Assembly (NCBI GenBank): GCA_036365515.1
Contig: CM070873.1
Location: forward strand, 218,352,876-218,416,875
Reading direction: 5' to 3'
From: Torymus aiolomorphi
Lineage: Eukaryota > Arthropoda > Insecta > Hymenoptera > Torymidae
DNA length: 64,000 nt
The notes under the pieces are model-generated. The model was not told the DNA's origin. It saw only the letters and a list, made by a program, of their open reading frames with translations, and made no database searches. Numbering within the stretch: the stretch's first letter is position 1; the number at the start of each line of letters is the position of its first letter. Below are positions 48,725 through 64,000 of this stretch, one piece after another. The position numbers and the translations under genes are program-made.

Positions 48725-50345
48725 AATATAAAACTTTCTACGAAAGTATAAAATAAGGCAAGCATAGAATTTTTTCTGTATAATCTACTCTACCCCCCCC
48801 CCCCCACCCACTGGTATGTATTTCTTCAAAGTATGACTCTTGGTATTTTCTTAAAGCCCAGTCACCTCGAGGTTAACAAACACTGTTTAATGTATTTTTA
48901 CTCTTGAAAAGTTGTGAAATCTCTCTAAAAGAATTTTTTACAAAAGTAAAAACTTAGGCAATTATACACAATGTAATTATTGTCCATCCCTCTCTCCTCT
49001 CGTTCGCTCTCACCCTCCTTCTCAGTACTCTCTCAACATCTGCCACACTCTGTACCAAAAACTTTAATGAGAACCTAAATATTTTTTTTAAACAATCAGT
49101 AAAACAAATAGTATTGTTACAAAACTTTCTACGAAAGTATAAAATAAGGCAAGTATAAGTGTTTTCTGTATAATGTGTAGAGTAATATAATAATTCTGTA
49201 TAATGTAGAGTAATAAAACAATAATCAGTGCAAATTAAACAATCGAACTGTGTGAAATCAATTATCAATAGTCAAGTAATGCAAACAACTCTTCGAAACA
49301 AATGTATCACTGTTGTCAGAATAATGTATTAAAATTTGTTTATCCTTCCATACAGATTAAACACAAGAAAGTACTGAAATCGATTTATTGTAGTCAAGTA
49401 CGCATAAAACTTTTCGTACCTCGGGTGTAAATTACATTTTACATTCTTGTTGTTATAATGAGCTCGAGGGCTAGCAAAGTTCGCTAGCTTCAGGGATTGA
49501 GTACTTTTTCATCACACAAGAGCGTAAAATCTTATACCCGTTGTACGAATATGATTTTTCGTCGTCGTGGGCGCAATGAGTGTCTGTAAAATCTTTTTCT
49601 TGCAAACATACTGTGACCCTGTTACGAAACGATGGTACATATAGTTACCATCAAATCCTATATAAATAAATTACTAGTTACCAACACATCTCTATTTTTC
49701 ATTATTCTTTTTGAATTTTGAACTTTCTATAGTATAATCTTACGCATCTTGGGAGGACAAGAGAAGTAAAGTCTAGAGCTGCTCTAGCAGGGGTGGTTCT
49801 CTGTTCTCACATACATACTTGGCAGACCCAAGCCGAATCAAGACTTACTTTTAATACCTAAAATATTTTTACTCGTGTCCATCTTTTTTGAAACAGGGAT
49901 GAAATAAAAAATTCATATAAATTTATAGTCTATTGAGAAGAGCTTTACACTTTATTAACCATTTCCCAAGCCACCTATTTTGTATCGTTTTGCAACAACG
50001 CTGTTTTGTATTTAGAAACAGTGTAAAAACTTCGTCGGGCCCGCGAAGTATGTATGGGAGAACAGAGGACCACCCCTGCTAGAGCAGCTCTAGATTTTAC
50101 TTCTCTTGTCCTCCCAAGATGCGTAGGATTATACTATAGAAAGTTCAAAATTCAAAAAGAATAATGAAAAATAGAGATGTGTTAGTAACTAATTTATTTA
50201 TATAGGATTTGATGGTAACTATATGTACCATTTTCGTAACGGGATCACATTATGTTTGCAAGAAAAAGATTTTACGGACACTCATTGCGCCCACGACGAC
50301 GAAAAAAAATATTCGTACAACGGGTATAAGATTTTACGCTCTTTT
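48725..50345. mobile_element. Foldback element 2 (same family as foldback 1), rearranged
   Basis: Clear arms of about 300 bp, 49535-49832 and 50040-50345, share GCTCTAGCAGGGGTGGT, ACAAGAGAAGTAAA and GGTTACTATATGTACC-type phrases in inverted order. The outer tip AAACTTTCTACGAAAGTATAA occurs at 48728, 49125 and inverted at 52165. The right arm was apparently broken by later inserts (50346-51775 and 51843-52134). A C13 run lies at 48786. Confidence 0.7.
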
Positions 50346-51764
<1,419 letters not shown>

Positions 51765-51842
51765 CCATTTGTAGAGAGTGCTTATTGAATAGATGAGATT
51801 CGAAGAAATAAAAGGACTAGACAAATTGTGTTATTTTTTATA

Positions 51843-52134
51843 CACTGAAAAACCTTTGAGAGAGCGGGTCTACCACTTGAGAAAGTCGCTGCCCCAAAGA
51901 CAGGTAGAGTTGCGCGACGTTATTTTGGGGTAAAATTTCTCCCAAAACGGGCGACTGAGTGTACCGTTGCCAAGGGAAACGGCTGGTAGATGGCGCGCGA
52001 AGCTCTCATAAACCGCGCATAAACATCCGTTAGGGGTAATTATTCTCCTAAAATTGGGCGAGACGTTATGCGAAGCGCGGGTAGAGCTACACTGCCAGTA
52101 TTGGTACGTTCCTTCTCCCTGATGTTTTTCAGTG
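51843..52134. mobile_element. CACTGAAAA MITE, TA-flanked
   Basis: CACTGAAAAACC ... GATGTTTTTCAGTG with TA on both sides (51841-51842, 52135-52136). 292 bp, GC-rich. Only the tips match the MITE in the copia LTR. Confidence 0.85.
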
Positions 52135-52216
52135 TAGATTATCCAGAAAAAACGTCTATACTTGCCTTATTTTATACTTTCGTAGAAAGTTTTATATTAG
52201 CAATATTATTATTTGT

Positions 52217-52730
52217 ACAGTCATGAAAAAAATTATTACCATTTGTAAAGAGTGCTTGTTGAATAGAAGAGACTAGAAGAATTAAAAGGACTAGACAAAT
52301 TGTGTTGTTAGAACGTACTAAAAAAATTAGCTTTTAAAAAACGTGTTAATTGTTTTAAAAAAAAATATTTAAGTTCTCATTAAAGTTTTGGTACTCAGGT
52401 TGACGGATGTTGAGAGAGAGGGAGGGAGGGAGAGAGAGCGAGGTGGGAAAGAGAGGGAGGGAGAGAGTTTATACAGTCATGAAAAAAATTATTACCATTT
52501 TTAGAGAGTGCTTATTAAATAGTTGAGACTAAAAGAAATAAAAGGACTAGACAAATTGTGTTGTTAGAACGTACTTAAAAAATAGCTTTTAAAAAATGTG
52601 TTGATTGTTTTAAAAAAATATTTAAGCTCTCATTAAAGTTTTTGGTACTCAGTTTGACTGATGTTGAGAGAGAGAGAGAGCGGAGGGAAAGAGAGGGAGA
52701 GAGAGATAGATAAAGGGTGGGAGGGCGGGA
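52217..52730. repeat. Tandem duplication, ~257-bp unit
   Basis: Two direct copies (52217-52471 and 52472-52730) from ACAGTCATGAAAAAAATTAT to a GA-rich tail. Partial copies occur at 27410 and 51770. Confidence 0.85.
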
Positions 52731-52766
52731 GAGACTAATACTTGCCTTAGTTTAAACTTTTGTAAT

Positions 52767-52860
52767 AGTAAATTCATTATTTCACAGTGTAATAATGGAC
52801 TACTTAAGTCACAGCTAGCCGTGACTTAAGTGCGGATTTAGGTCATACAGTGCTATAAAA
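52767..52860. mobile_element. Double-palindrome short repeat, copy 1
   Basis: CATTATTTCACAGTGTAATAATG and CTTAAGTCAC ... GTGACTTAAG are two stem-loops in tandem. The second copy is at 55819-55914. Confidence 0.75.
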
Positions 52861-52867
52861 TGTTTTT

Positions 52868-53022
52868 ATACCACTCTAACCTCAAAATCACAACTTTGAT
52901 ATGATTTTTCGGCGCTCGTGGTATAAAATACCGTTCGAAACTAGTGCGTAAGTCGATTATTTAGCTGGTGTGATTTTTTGCACGAGCGAAGCGAGTTCCC
53001 CACCCGTGTCGAAATGTACTAT
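52868..53022. repeat. Direct repeat, copy 2
   Basis: See the copy at 48307-48455, 4.56 kb upstream in the same orientation. Confidence 0.85.
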
Positions 53023-53859
53023 TTAGATATATTTCACAATTTTTTAAAAGAAAATAATAATTACATAGTGTGATAACATTATGAGGGTCTATTATAGTAT
53101 AGTATATTTTTAATATCATTAGTAAATGATAGTGTTGTTATTCACAAAAGTTTTAAATTTGAATGTTTCTTCAAGGAGCTCGATAAAATGATTACATTAG
53201 TAAAATTTTTTGAAATAATATAATCAAACGCGTATATTCTTAGGTATGATGATAATTTAACAATACAATTAATTATTGGAAGTCATATGAAAATATCAAT
53301 CTTTTTATTTTTATAGTTTCCAGGAAAAACGTATATACATGCCTTATTTTATACTTTCAAAGATTATTATTAACAAGACAAATTACATAAATACTAAAGG
53401 GATCGATATTTTTTTGAACAAATTAGATTTTAAAACGAAGCTTTTAGTTCATATTTTTATAATTTTTTTTTTCAGAGCATATTATAAGTATTTTCATTTT
53501 TTGGTACTAGAAGTTGATTATTAAAGGCTTAAATTAGTTCTACTATAAGATTTTTTTTATATATTGTATTTTTAAAGTAAACATATATTAATTAAAAACA
53601 TAAAAAGAGTATAGGAAATTTCTTTTTATTTATTAAAGCTGGAATGTTTACTTGATTTGTACTGCGTAATATATTCACCAAAGACTGAGAATCTGAAAAT
53701 GAAAAAATCACACAAAGTATCTATTTGTTATTTTCTTAAATTTTATATATGTACTGTAATATTTACAGAATACATAGCTCCTCTGAAACATTTGGCGCCC
53801 CTCACCATGAGCCAATAATTAATTATATTATTCTTAACACTTGGATTTGTTAAAATTAT
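53023..53859. other. AT-rich DNA before the CACTA element
   Basis: No gene. 53760-53820 relates to 28265-28300 (CTCTGAAACATTT, CCATGAG). Confidence 0.4.
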
Positions 53860-54109
53860 CACTAGAACCCGGTCAAAAATATCCAGCTAGGAAACCCAGT
53901 TGGATCCATGCCACATGGGAAATCCAGCTGGATCCGGGTGGATTTACATAGATTTCAGTAGATTAGATTAGACCACTTGAATTAATAACCCATCATTGCT
54001 ACACGACTTGTAAAATGTGAGAAAAAAAAGCTTTCTCGATATTCGCGGATCTTTTATAGTAGAGATATAAGTTCTTGAAATTATTATTGAAACCCTAGTG
54101 GAAATGGAA

Positions 54110-54560
54110 ATTGTGCCATATCATGCCATACCGTGCCAAATTGTGCCATGCTGTGCCAAACTATGCTACACTGTGCTATACACATGCCAATTCGAACATG
54201 TGGCAATAATTTGGCACAGCGTGGCACAGTATGGCACAGCGAGGCACAGTGTAGCATAGTATGGCGCTATACCAAGATTTTAAAATAAAAATATTTTTTT
54301 CCTCTTTTGTCGAAATCCTAGCCCAGTCTGGCATGGATCAACATAGTCTGGCATGGATCGGCACAGTTTAACATAGTACGGCACAGTTTAGCATGGATCG
54401 GCACAGTTTAACATAGTATGGCACAGTTTAGCATGGATCGACATAGTTTAACATAGTATGCCACAGTGTGTCACACTATGAAAATAAAAACATTTTTTTC
54501 TTTCTCTTTATTAAATTAAACACTGTGGCACAGTTTAACACAGTCTAGCACAGTGCATCG
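54110..54560. repeat. Left subterminal repeat array
   Basis: Many copies of TGTGCCA / TGGCACA / CATGGATCGGCACAG, first in one orientation and from about 54205 in the other. They are probably transposase binding sites. Confidence 0.8.
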
Positions 54561-55984
54561 TGGTATGGCATAGTTAGGTATAATCTCAAGTCTTGAGAAC
54601 AAAAATTCGTTGTCTTTTTATGAAATTGGAATAACTGGATACGAATCGGTAAACTGTTACATAGATAGGCACAGTATCTCATAATGAAATTATAATTAAC
54701 GAAACTTAATGATTTAATAAAATTATACTTACTGCAGTATAATTTAGCACATTAAAGCAATCAAAAGTCCACATATTTTAATACAAATATTAGAACAACA
54801 GATAATTGAACAAAAAATTTATTTTCTGTATTTATTAATACATAAAATATTAAGTAATATTGAAACGACTTTTTTGTGTTTCAGTGAAAAAAAAACTTGC
54901 ATTAATAATGCGAATCAACAAATCTTTAACACAAAAAAAAATATAAACCATAGTTCACTATAATACTTGATTTAAATGACTGTAGAACATACAAAATTCA
55001 TGTTCTTTACAACAATATTAATATATTAATACTAATTAACTCATAGCTTTAGTACAACCAGTAATATTATGAATTAAAATTTTTCAAATAATTAAATGCT
55101 ATCTAAAATAAGTTTAAATAATACTAATTAGCGCATATTGCTTGAACACAGTGAAAAATATATATTTTCAATTTCTTCATGTCAATCAATAGTATATTAC
55201 GATACGTGTGACTCACGAGTATCGTATACTATTTTATAGCTCCTGTGACATAAATCCGCCATATTCTTATTTTATTTATTTGTGCTTATTTATAATGATA
55301 GTTGGAACTTGGAAGTGGGGTGGGAGAAGTGTGGAGCGAAAGGGGGGCGTTCGGGGGGGCGCAGCCCCCCCGCCCTGAAAAAAATTAATAAAACGTTATT
55401 TAAATAATAGAATACCTGATATAGAATATGGTTATTATTGAATCTAGAATATTGAATATATACATAAAAAATCATAAAACTAGATTCTTGGCAATTTGAT
55501 TTGTATCTTTAACAATAAGTTGAAGTTTATGAAAGTGAAAGATTTGTATACGTTATATCATTAAAGAGAAAGACTTTTAAAACTAAAATCCATACAGTTT
55601 AATATTGAATATTTAAAAAGCGCGCGGTCTGCTATCCCATAGCAGATGAAACTAACCTATAATATAGACAAGCCTTATTATCATCATTTTTATTTATTCT
55701 TTGTGGTTTGTCAACTATTAACGAAGTTTTACTTCTTTTCCTATTCATTCTTATATGTAAAATCGTATTTTTGAATAGTTTTGGTAGATAATTGGCGTTA
55801 ATTACGTACCTGTGACTTAAGTAAATTCATTATTTCACAGTGTAATAATGGGCTACTTAAGTCACAGCTAGCCGTGACTTAAGTGCGGATTTAGGTCACA
55901 CAGTGCTATAAAAAATATTAAGAAAAATATGACATTCTTAATTCTAATGATTTTAAAATATACAATGTTCATGTTTTACAAAAG
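54561..55984. other. Non-coding interior of the CACTA element
   Basis: AT-rich with no gene. It holds a perfect GC hairpin GGGGGGGCGCAGCCCCCCC at 55353-55371 and the second double-palindrome repeat at 55819-55914. Confidence 0.5.
55819..55914. mobile_element. Double-palindrome short repeat, copy 2
   Basis: Nearly identical to 52767-52860, in the same orientation. Confidence 0.75.
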
Positions 55985-57375
55985 AAAAAACCGCTGCCAA
56001 TTCATTGGCTTCCTCGAAATAATTTTTTGATTCCTTTTATTAAATTAAAATTCGAAAAATAAATTTTTCACGAAAAAAATTGGAAAAATTTTATGGAAAA
56101 TATTAACTTGTAATTTTTTCATGGCTATTCATTGAGGTTCCATTTGTAATTTATTTGTTTGTGATTTTAATTCTTATATGAATGGAAAACAATCTTCTTC
56201 AAGTTCTATTCTTCATCAAATTTTTCTTCTTCAAGTCCACTATCAACGGCTTCTCGTCGCACATTGGTTCAAAATAAAAAAAATATTCTAAAGTTGTTCT
56301 TTGATTGTGTTTGCCTCAAATATCTCTGAAATTTATGAACCAATCATTTTGCTAAAAGAACTCATCCGAGAACTATCAATAATATACCTCTACAATGAAT
56401 TTTGAAGCGAATAAGACAATTTTACTCTTGTAATAGTTGAACATATAAAACTCTTTTTTTTTTCATTTTTCAATTTTTACGTTTTTGTTAATAACAAAAG
56501 AACCATGATAACTAGAGAATTAATTTTTTTTAGAAAATATAGGTAATTTAATTCTCTTTCGAATACCACCCACCCATTTAGATACATAGAGCCGTTCTCG
56601 AGAAATTACGATTTAAAAAAAAATTGAAAACAATTTTAACCTCAAATATCTCCGAAATTTATGGATCAATCCTTTTGCCCAAAGAACTCACTCTATTGGT
56701 ATACAAAATCTACCCCTACAAAGAATTTCAAAGTGATTAAGCCAATTTTACTATAGTTATTGAACGACAAAAAAAATCACTTTTTTTTAAATTATTTTTT
56801 TTCTCAAAAAATAATGAATAAAAAAATCTAGAAATTTAGTAAGTTATTGTACTTAATATCCTTTATAACCAAAAAAATATTCATGTTAATATCTTTTTTT
56901 AATTTCGAAATATAACCTATTTACAAAAAAGTACGTTTTCATCAATAACTTATGACGAAATATAGCTACCGACTGTTTTTCTTTTTAAATTGTAGATAAT
57001 TTTATCCTACATACAGAGAATTCATTATATATAAACAATATTTGTTCTAAATATTAAAAAAATCGAAAATAAAAATTTTGAAAATTAAAAAATGGCTATA
57101 AAAAAAAAAATTAAATTTTACAAAAATAGAATATTGACCCCAATTGTGGAAGCAAAATCTAAAAAAATGATCACTCTCCCGTTAAAATCGGTCGAGTAGA
57201 TCATGAGATATCAGCGTATACGGACATACACACACACACACATCCATACGGACATTTTCTAAAAATAGTGTATTTCGATTCCAAATTTGCTAAATAACAT
57301 TTCTAACACATTATCTCATAAACTTTTTTTTTACTATCACAAAGCTTCCTCTAGGAGGAAGCAAGAATTTTAAGT
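55985..57375 (-). mobile_element. Second Helitron-like core-repeat element, reversed
   Basis: On the minus strand it starts GCTTCCTCCTAGAGGAAGC (57346-57365) and ends with CCAATGAATTGGCAGCGG at 55990, both as in 14309-15962. A short (CA) tract at 57228-57242 matches the (TG) run of the first copy. The CTAG hairpin end is missing, so this copy is truncated. Confidence 0.6.
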
Positions 57376-57425
57376 AATATTAATACAGTGAAAAATGCAT
57401 ATCTTAAATTTAAAAAATTTTTTGA

Positions 57426-59499
<2,074 letters not shown>

Positions 59500-60393
59500 A
59501 GTGGCGACTCACTGCACAAATTCACTTTGCTATATCAGAAGCGAGATATGTACCATGTACGTACCTATTTACGCTGTGAATATCGTGTCATAGTGTGATT
59601 ACGAAGGCGATCACGAATACGTCAAGATAAGGCCGGAGTGTTTTGGTTATGGCAGTTACAATCAGAACGATCCTGTTAGAAACGAACGTTTGCGCGCGAT
59701 CGCTCTGATTGGCTGCTTTGTCTGCTTCTCCCGCATTCTGGGGTGTTTATAAATACAATGTATTCCGTTCGGTTTACTATCATTTAACTGCTAGTCTGTT
59801 ATTAATCAGTGTTTTATCAATTAAATAATTTTTAATAAAAATTTATATAATTGATTAGGCACTGATTATTAACAGTTAATCGATGGAAAACAGATTTCAT
59901 ATTTCTATGGGGAATATAGAAACACCGAGATCAAAAGGGAACGGGACACATATTGTAGAAAGGTCCTCGCACACGTGATCTCGGCATCACAGCTGGTGCA
60001 AGTTGCGATTTATAACCTGTTGCTCGCACTGTCAAATTTCGCACGCGTCATATTAAAGTTTTTTTAGGTTTCAATTTTATTAGAATTAAAAACAAAATTC
60101 GGAGGACGTAATCTGGAGACGATATCTCACCAAGGAAGAAAAAAAAAGTTAAAAACAAACATATTTTTGGTTTGTATCCAGTAAACTTATGTATGAAAAA
60201 TAGTTCAAGAAAATGTACAAATGTGTATTTTACTAAAAATACATTATATTGAACTAACCAAAGCATAATAGTTTCAATAATTTCAAGGTTATGTCAATAA
60301 TAGTTTCAATAAATAATCTTTTCTCTTAAATTTCCTTATACGTGAAAAATTCTCATTAAATAATGAAATTGGTTCTATTTACAGAGATATTTG
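59500..60393. promoter_or_regulatory. Shared intergenic region of the two CACTA genes
   Basis: 894 bp between divergent starts. A TATA-like TTTATAAATAC is at 59747 (plus-facing). GC-richer than the surroundings near 59590-59740. It contains an imperfect inverted pair around 59800-59880 (TTAATCAGTGTTTTATC / GGCACTGATTATTAAC). Bidirectional promoter activity is inferred from layout. Confidence 0.4.
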
Positions 60394-63189
60394 ATGTATC
60401 GATCATACTATGAGAGATTTTCAAATAAATGTATTCCTCGCAGTACGATTGCAACCCGTAAAAAGAAGAAATCGAAGCAACGTAAATCCACAAAAATAGT
60501 ATGTATATTTTGATGTAATCTATCTGCAAATTTCAATATTAACAAACAACATAAACATGTTTATGTTCTTTACAAATATTGACATTTATTTATGCAGAAA
60601 GTAGTTGTTCTAAATCTAACAATAATTTATTGGTTCATTTATCATAATAATAATAAAACAAGGTTGTACGCCATCACATTCAGGAAAAATATCCAGCACG
60701 GATGCCAGTGCATTCAGGTTTTTGCATTGCTATCAAATAATATTGTTATATATTTCACTTTGTGTGAAGTAACTGAGCGTTTCCACATTATTTCAATGGC
60801 CTCTGCTCACATTAGACTGAAGAACCACTAAAATTAATTTCACACATTGTTTACTAAAGCCTTAACTAATTTTTTCAGAATCCTGACTATTCTGATGCAT
60901 AAATTGAACACGATGCAGAACATAATAATGATAGAAATGGTCCAGCCTACCAAGGTAAACTTAAGAAAACTTGAAACATGATTGTACTATGAAGTCGTAA
61001 ACAATTTATGTACAAATTATGCATACTAATATTAACTTTTATTTATTAGGTTAATGATGCACCTAGTCATAATGAAAAAAGGAACGACCGTCTACGCAAA
61101 CCTATTTATGCATGTGGAAATGTTAATGTAACAGAAATACTATTAATGTGCTTGAAAATTGCAAAAAAACATGCTTTAACCTGGATGGTAGTACTAGATA
61201 TTTTCGAAATGTTTAACTGTGCTTTTAACACGAATGTTTTGCCAGTAACAAAATATATGATAAAGAATTTGTTAAAAGTAAACAGTGATTCAGTTACTTA
61301 TCATATGCTATGTGTAAAGTGCAACAAACATATAGACACAATATAAATTCTGTGTGTACGTGTGGTGCTAAACTTGACTCATCTAATGTGGAACATTTTT
61401 CACCCAACTTGATATTAAAAGCCAGTTACAGAGGTTATTTTCAAATAAAAATATAGTTAAAAATATTTTCCATAGATTTGACAGAAAAAAACAATTTGAA
61501 GATGGCCTAGAAGATGTTTATGATGGAAGAATTTATAAAAGTTATGCAGAAAAGTATGGTCTTCTCGGTAATAAATTCAATTTTTCCTACATTATAAACA
61601 CAGATGGTTGTCAAGCATCGGATTCTTCAAAAATATCTATTTGGCCTATCTACGTTATGCTAAATGAACTACCTCCTGAATTACGAAGGAATCATATGAT
61701 ACTTGCTGGGTTATGGGTTGCAAAAGTAGAACTTATTATGAACCTTTACTTCAAATCATTTATCATCGGAAGGATTCAAGTGGTATTGGAACGGAGAAGA
61801 AAAAGTCAGTAAGCTATTTCCACTTGGTTGCTGCGTTGATTCACCGTGTCGCTGTGCTATGCTTTCTATGAAGAAATTCAATGGATTACATGGATGTACG
61901 TACTGTGAACATCCAACTGTGGTAGTTGATGGTGTAAGAAAGTATCCTATGTTATTACCCGTGCCACTTCAAAGAACTGATACATCTATTAAAGAAAAAA
62001 TGCTTCTTGCACATAGCAATAACTCGAAGGATATTACTGGTGTTAAAGGACCATCATCTCTCATGAATCTCAAACACTTTGATCTAGTTGATGGTATGAT
62101 TCTTGATTTCATGCATGCGTGCCTTTTAGGTGTCACATAATTGTATACTGAGATTATATTAACAAATTCTAAAGAAAAATATTATGTAGGCTCCCCAAAT
62201 AAATTGCAAATTATCGACCAGCTTTTATTGTCTATAAGGCCTCCGAACTGTATAGCGAAAGTTTCAAGAAGTATTAAAGAAAGAGCCAATTGGACAGCTT
62301 CAGAATGGCTAACATGGCTGATGTTTTATTCATTGATTTGCTTACATGGTGTACTGCCAAAAAAATATTATAATAACTTAGCTATGTTTGTTTGTGCGAT
62401 GAATATTCTCTTGGAAGATTCGATAACGCCTATAATGTTAGAAAATGCTAGAAAATTGCTGATACGTTTTGCTGTTAATTTTGAAATATTATACGGAAGT
62501 AAATACATGCATTACAATGTGCACTCATTAACTCATCTTACTGATACAGTAAAAAATTGGGGTCCACTGCATAATGCAAATACTTTTCCCTTTGAAAATG
62601 AGAATAAACTGTTACTACAAATGAAAAAATGTAATTACCGTATTGCTACACAAATTATATTTAGACTGTTAATTTACCAACAACTGCCTCTGTTACAACA
62701 AAATAATCAATTAATTTCTGATAATGTTCATCAATATTGCAATAACTTAGATAAAATTAAATTAAAAAATATATGTAAAGTTGATAAATGTATTTTAGTA
62801 GGATCTGGCAAAGCATACACATTTTCAAACCAAGAATTAGAATGTCTTCAGAAATTAATTGATGTACGAACAATAACAGAATGTAAACTGTATAAAAAAT
62901 GATTTATAATGAAAATCGTTATAATACTACTAAATACAAGCGCTGTCAGCGAAGAAATAATTCCGTCATTCAAACTATTGATAACGCATATGGAATTATT
63001 TCAAAAATATGTAAAATTAAGTGTAATGGTAACTTCAAAGTATTCATTTTTTTCTATCATGTTAAAATAGCAAACAATTTTGTAAGTGCTAATCTTGATG
63101 TGACACATTTTAAAGTCGTTCTTGATCAAGAAAAAATTGATCTTAACGTTATAGAATACCCTATTTACACAGACCATGTATATTATTGA
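60394..63189 (+). pseudogene. TNP2-like CACTA transposase, pseudogene
   Basis: A first exon is likely at 60394-60498 (MYRSYYERFSNK..., donor ATA|GTATGT) and further short exons near 60880-60955 (with an in-frame TAA) and from 61051. The body includes YHMLCVKC and NSVCTCGAKL (zinc-binding region), FSYIINTDGCQASDSSKIS followed by IWPIYVMLNELPPELR (catalytic-type core of TNP2 transposases), HGCTYCEHP, FDLVDGMILDFMHACLLGV, ERANWTASEWLTWLMFYSL and YNVHSLTHLTDTVKNWGPL. Breaks: frame changes near 61345, 61410 and 61765, TAA at 62138-62140, and a slip in an A run near 62895. It would cut and paste the element, but this copy is dead. Confidence 0.85.
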
Positions 63190-63404
63190 AATTGCGCAAA
63201 CAATTTTTTATTATTACTCTAGTAAAAGGAGTTTTAGGAAGATATGTCAATTAGTTTACCGATGTATATTGCGTATATAATTTTTTTTTATAAATATTGT
63301 ATTTTTATTGTATAATAAAATTGATATCAATGAATTTATACTACCTGATTAAATTATTGCTATGTACGAAAAGCAAAAAACATTTTTTTAAATTATTAAA
63401 AATT

Positions 63405-63745
63405 GTGCCACATTATGCTAAACTGTGCCATACTATGCCATACTATGCCAAAACGTGCCATACTATGCCATACTATGTTAAACTGTGCCGATCCATGCCA
63501 GACTGGGCTAGGATTTCGACAAAACTGGAGAAAAATATTTTTATTTTAAAATTTTAGTATCGTGCCATACAGTGCCAAACTGTGCCAAACTGTGCCACAC
63601 TATGTCAAACTGTGCTGAACCATGCTAAATTGTTGCCAAATGTTCGAATTGGCATATATGTAGCACAGTGTTAGTACAGTTTGGCACAGTTTGGCACAGT
63701 TTGGCACGATGAGGCATAGTTTGCCATAGTCTGGCATGATTTCGC
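63405..63745. repeat. Right subterminal repeat array
   Basis: Dense TGTGCCA / TGCCATACTATGCCA units, then TGGCACA in reverse orientation, mirroring 54110-54560. Confidence 0.8.
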
Positions 63746-63776
63746 ACATCAAATTATTTACAACCGGGAACTACTT

Positions 63777-63929
63777 AAATTAATAACCCATCATTGCCAC
63801 ACATAATCTTGTAAAATTAAAAATGCAACCAGTTTATGAACTAAGAATCACTGAGAATAAAAGCTTTCTTGACATTCTTGTATAGATAAAAAGTTTTGAA
63901 ATTATTATCTGAATCTTGTCTAGAAAAAT
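63777..63929. repeat. Repeat flanking the CACTA element
   Basis: AATTAATAACCCATCATTG and the following 140 bp match 53972-54096, and partly 28160-28245. The match at 53972 lies inside the left end, in the same orientation, so the left end may itself hold an older insertion. Confidence 0.6.
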
Positions 63930-64000
63930 AGAGTGCAACCCCGGAATAAGTGCTCTCGCAATAAGCGCGTTTTCCCAGATTCTCGCTCAATTGTAAGAAC
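63930..64000. mobile_element. Pogo-like MITE, start only, cut by the window end
   Basis: AGTGCAACCCCGGAATAAG then GCTCTCGCAATAAGCGCG and CAGATTCTCGCTCAATTG match the right end (inverted) of the element at 19952-20649. Confidence 0.7.

Noticed and set aside
55353..55371. Helitron 3' end at the perfect GC hairpin
   Set aside because: No CTRR follows the hairpin (next bases GCCCTGAAAA), and no matching element body was found.
60592..60831. 79-codon ORF between the CACTA genes
   Set aside because: Follows a possible AG acceptor but lacks any transposase-like motif; more likely intron sequence.

Overview
This is AT-rich arthropod nuclear DNA, most likely from an insect. It looks like a transposon graveyard: I find no host housekeeping gene, no tRNA or rRNA and no CRISPR. 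The organism is inferred from the mix of elements: a Polinton/Maverick, two related CR1/jockey-group non-LTR retrotransposons with (AAAT)n tails, a Ty1/copia element primed by initiator tRNA-Met, a metazoan CACTA/EnSpm element, TTAA- and TA-flanked MITEs, foldback elements, solo LTRs and very long dinucleotide runs. A parasitoid wasp is possible, but nothing here proves it.

Layout. 1-12.0 kb: an internally deleted Polinton with inverted termini at both ends, keeping a protein-primed DNA polymerase B pseudogene (minus strand) and the 3' end of its integrase (plus strand). A 4.85-kb non-LTR retrotransposon is inserted in the integrase. 12.0-28.5 kb: anonymous DNA with several repeats: a Helitron-like element, CACCC and pogo-like MITEs, a TTAA-flanked element, a solo LTR, a TIR element with a cysteine-rich ORF scrap, long (CT), (AT) and (GT) runs, and a 2.1-kb foldback. 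28.5-34.5 kb: a second non-LTR retrotransposon carrying three insertions. 34.6-42.4 kb: a Ty1/copia element on the minus strand, with about 2% LTR divergence by my hand count. It contains a TTAA-flanked element, which contains a TA-flanked element, which carries an inverted array of a 90-bp (30-codon) minisatellite. 42.4-53.9 kb: tandem repeats, a solo LTR, foldbacks and a 290-bp (CA) run. 53.9-63.8 kb: a CACTA-type element with TGGCACA subterminal repeats and two divergent genes: a decayed TNP2-like transposase (plus) and a six-exon, BEN-like gene (minus) whose splice sites are mostly clean and whose exons show no stop codons.

The genes do not form a host pathway. Each set serves, or served, its own element. 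Nesting gives a relative timeline: Polinton before LINE 1; LINE 2 before its three inserts; copia before the TTAA element before the TA element with the minisatellite. The items most worth following up are the minisatellite-bearing element, the copies of the polymerase promoter and start codon inside the Polinton termini, the spliceosomal intron in the polymerase gene, and the well-preserved BEN-like partner gene beside a dead transposase.
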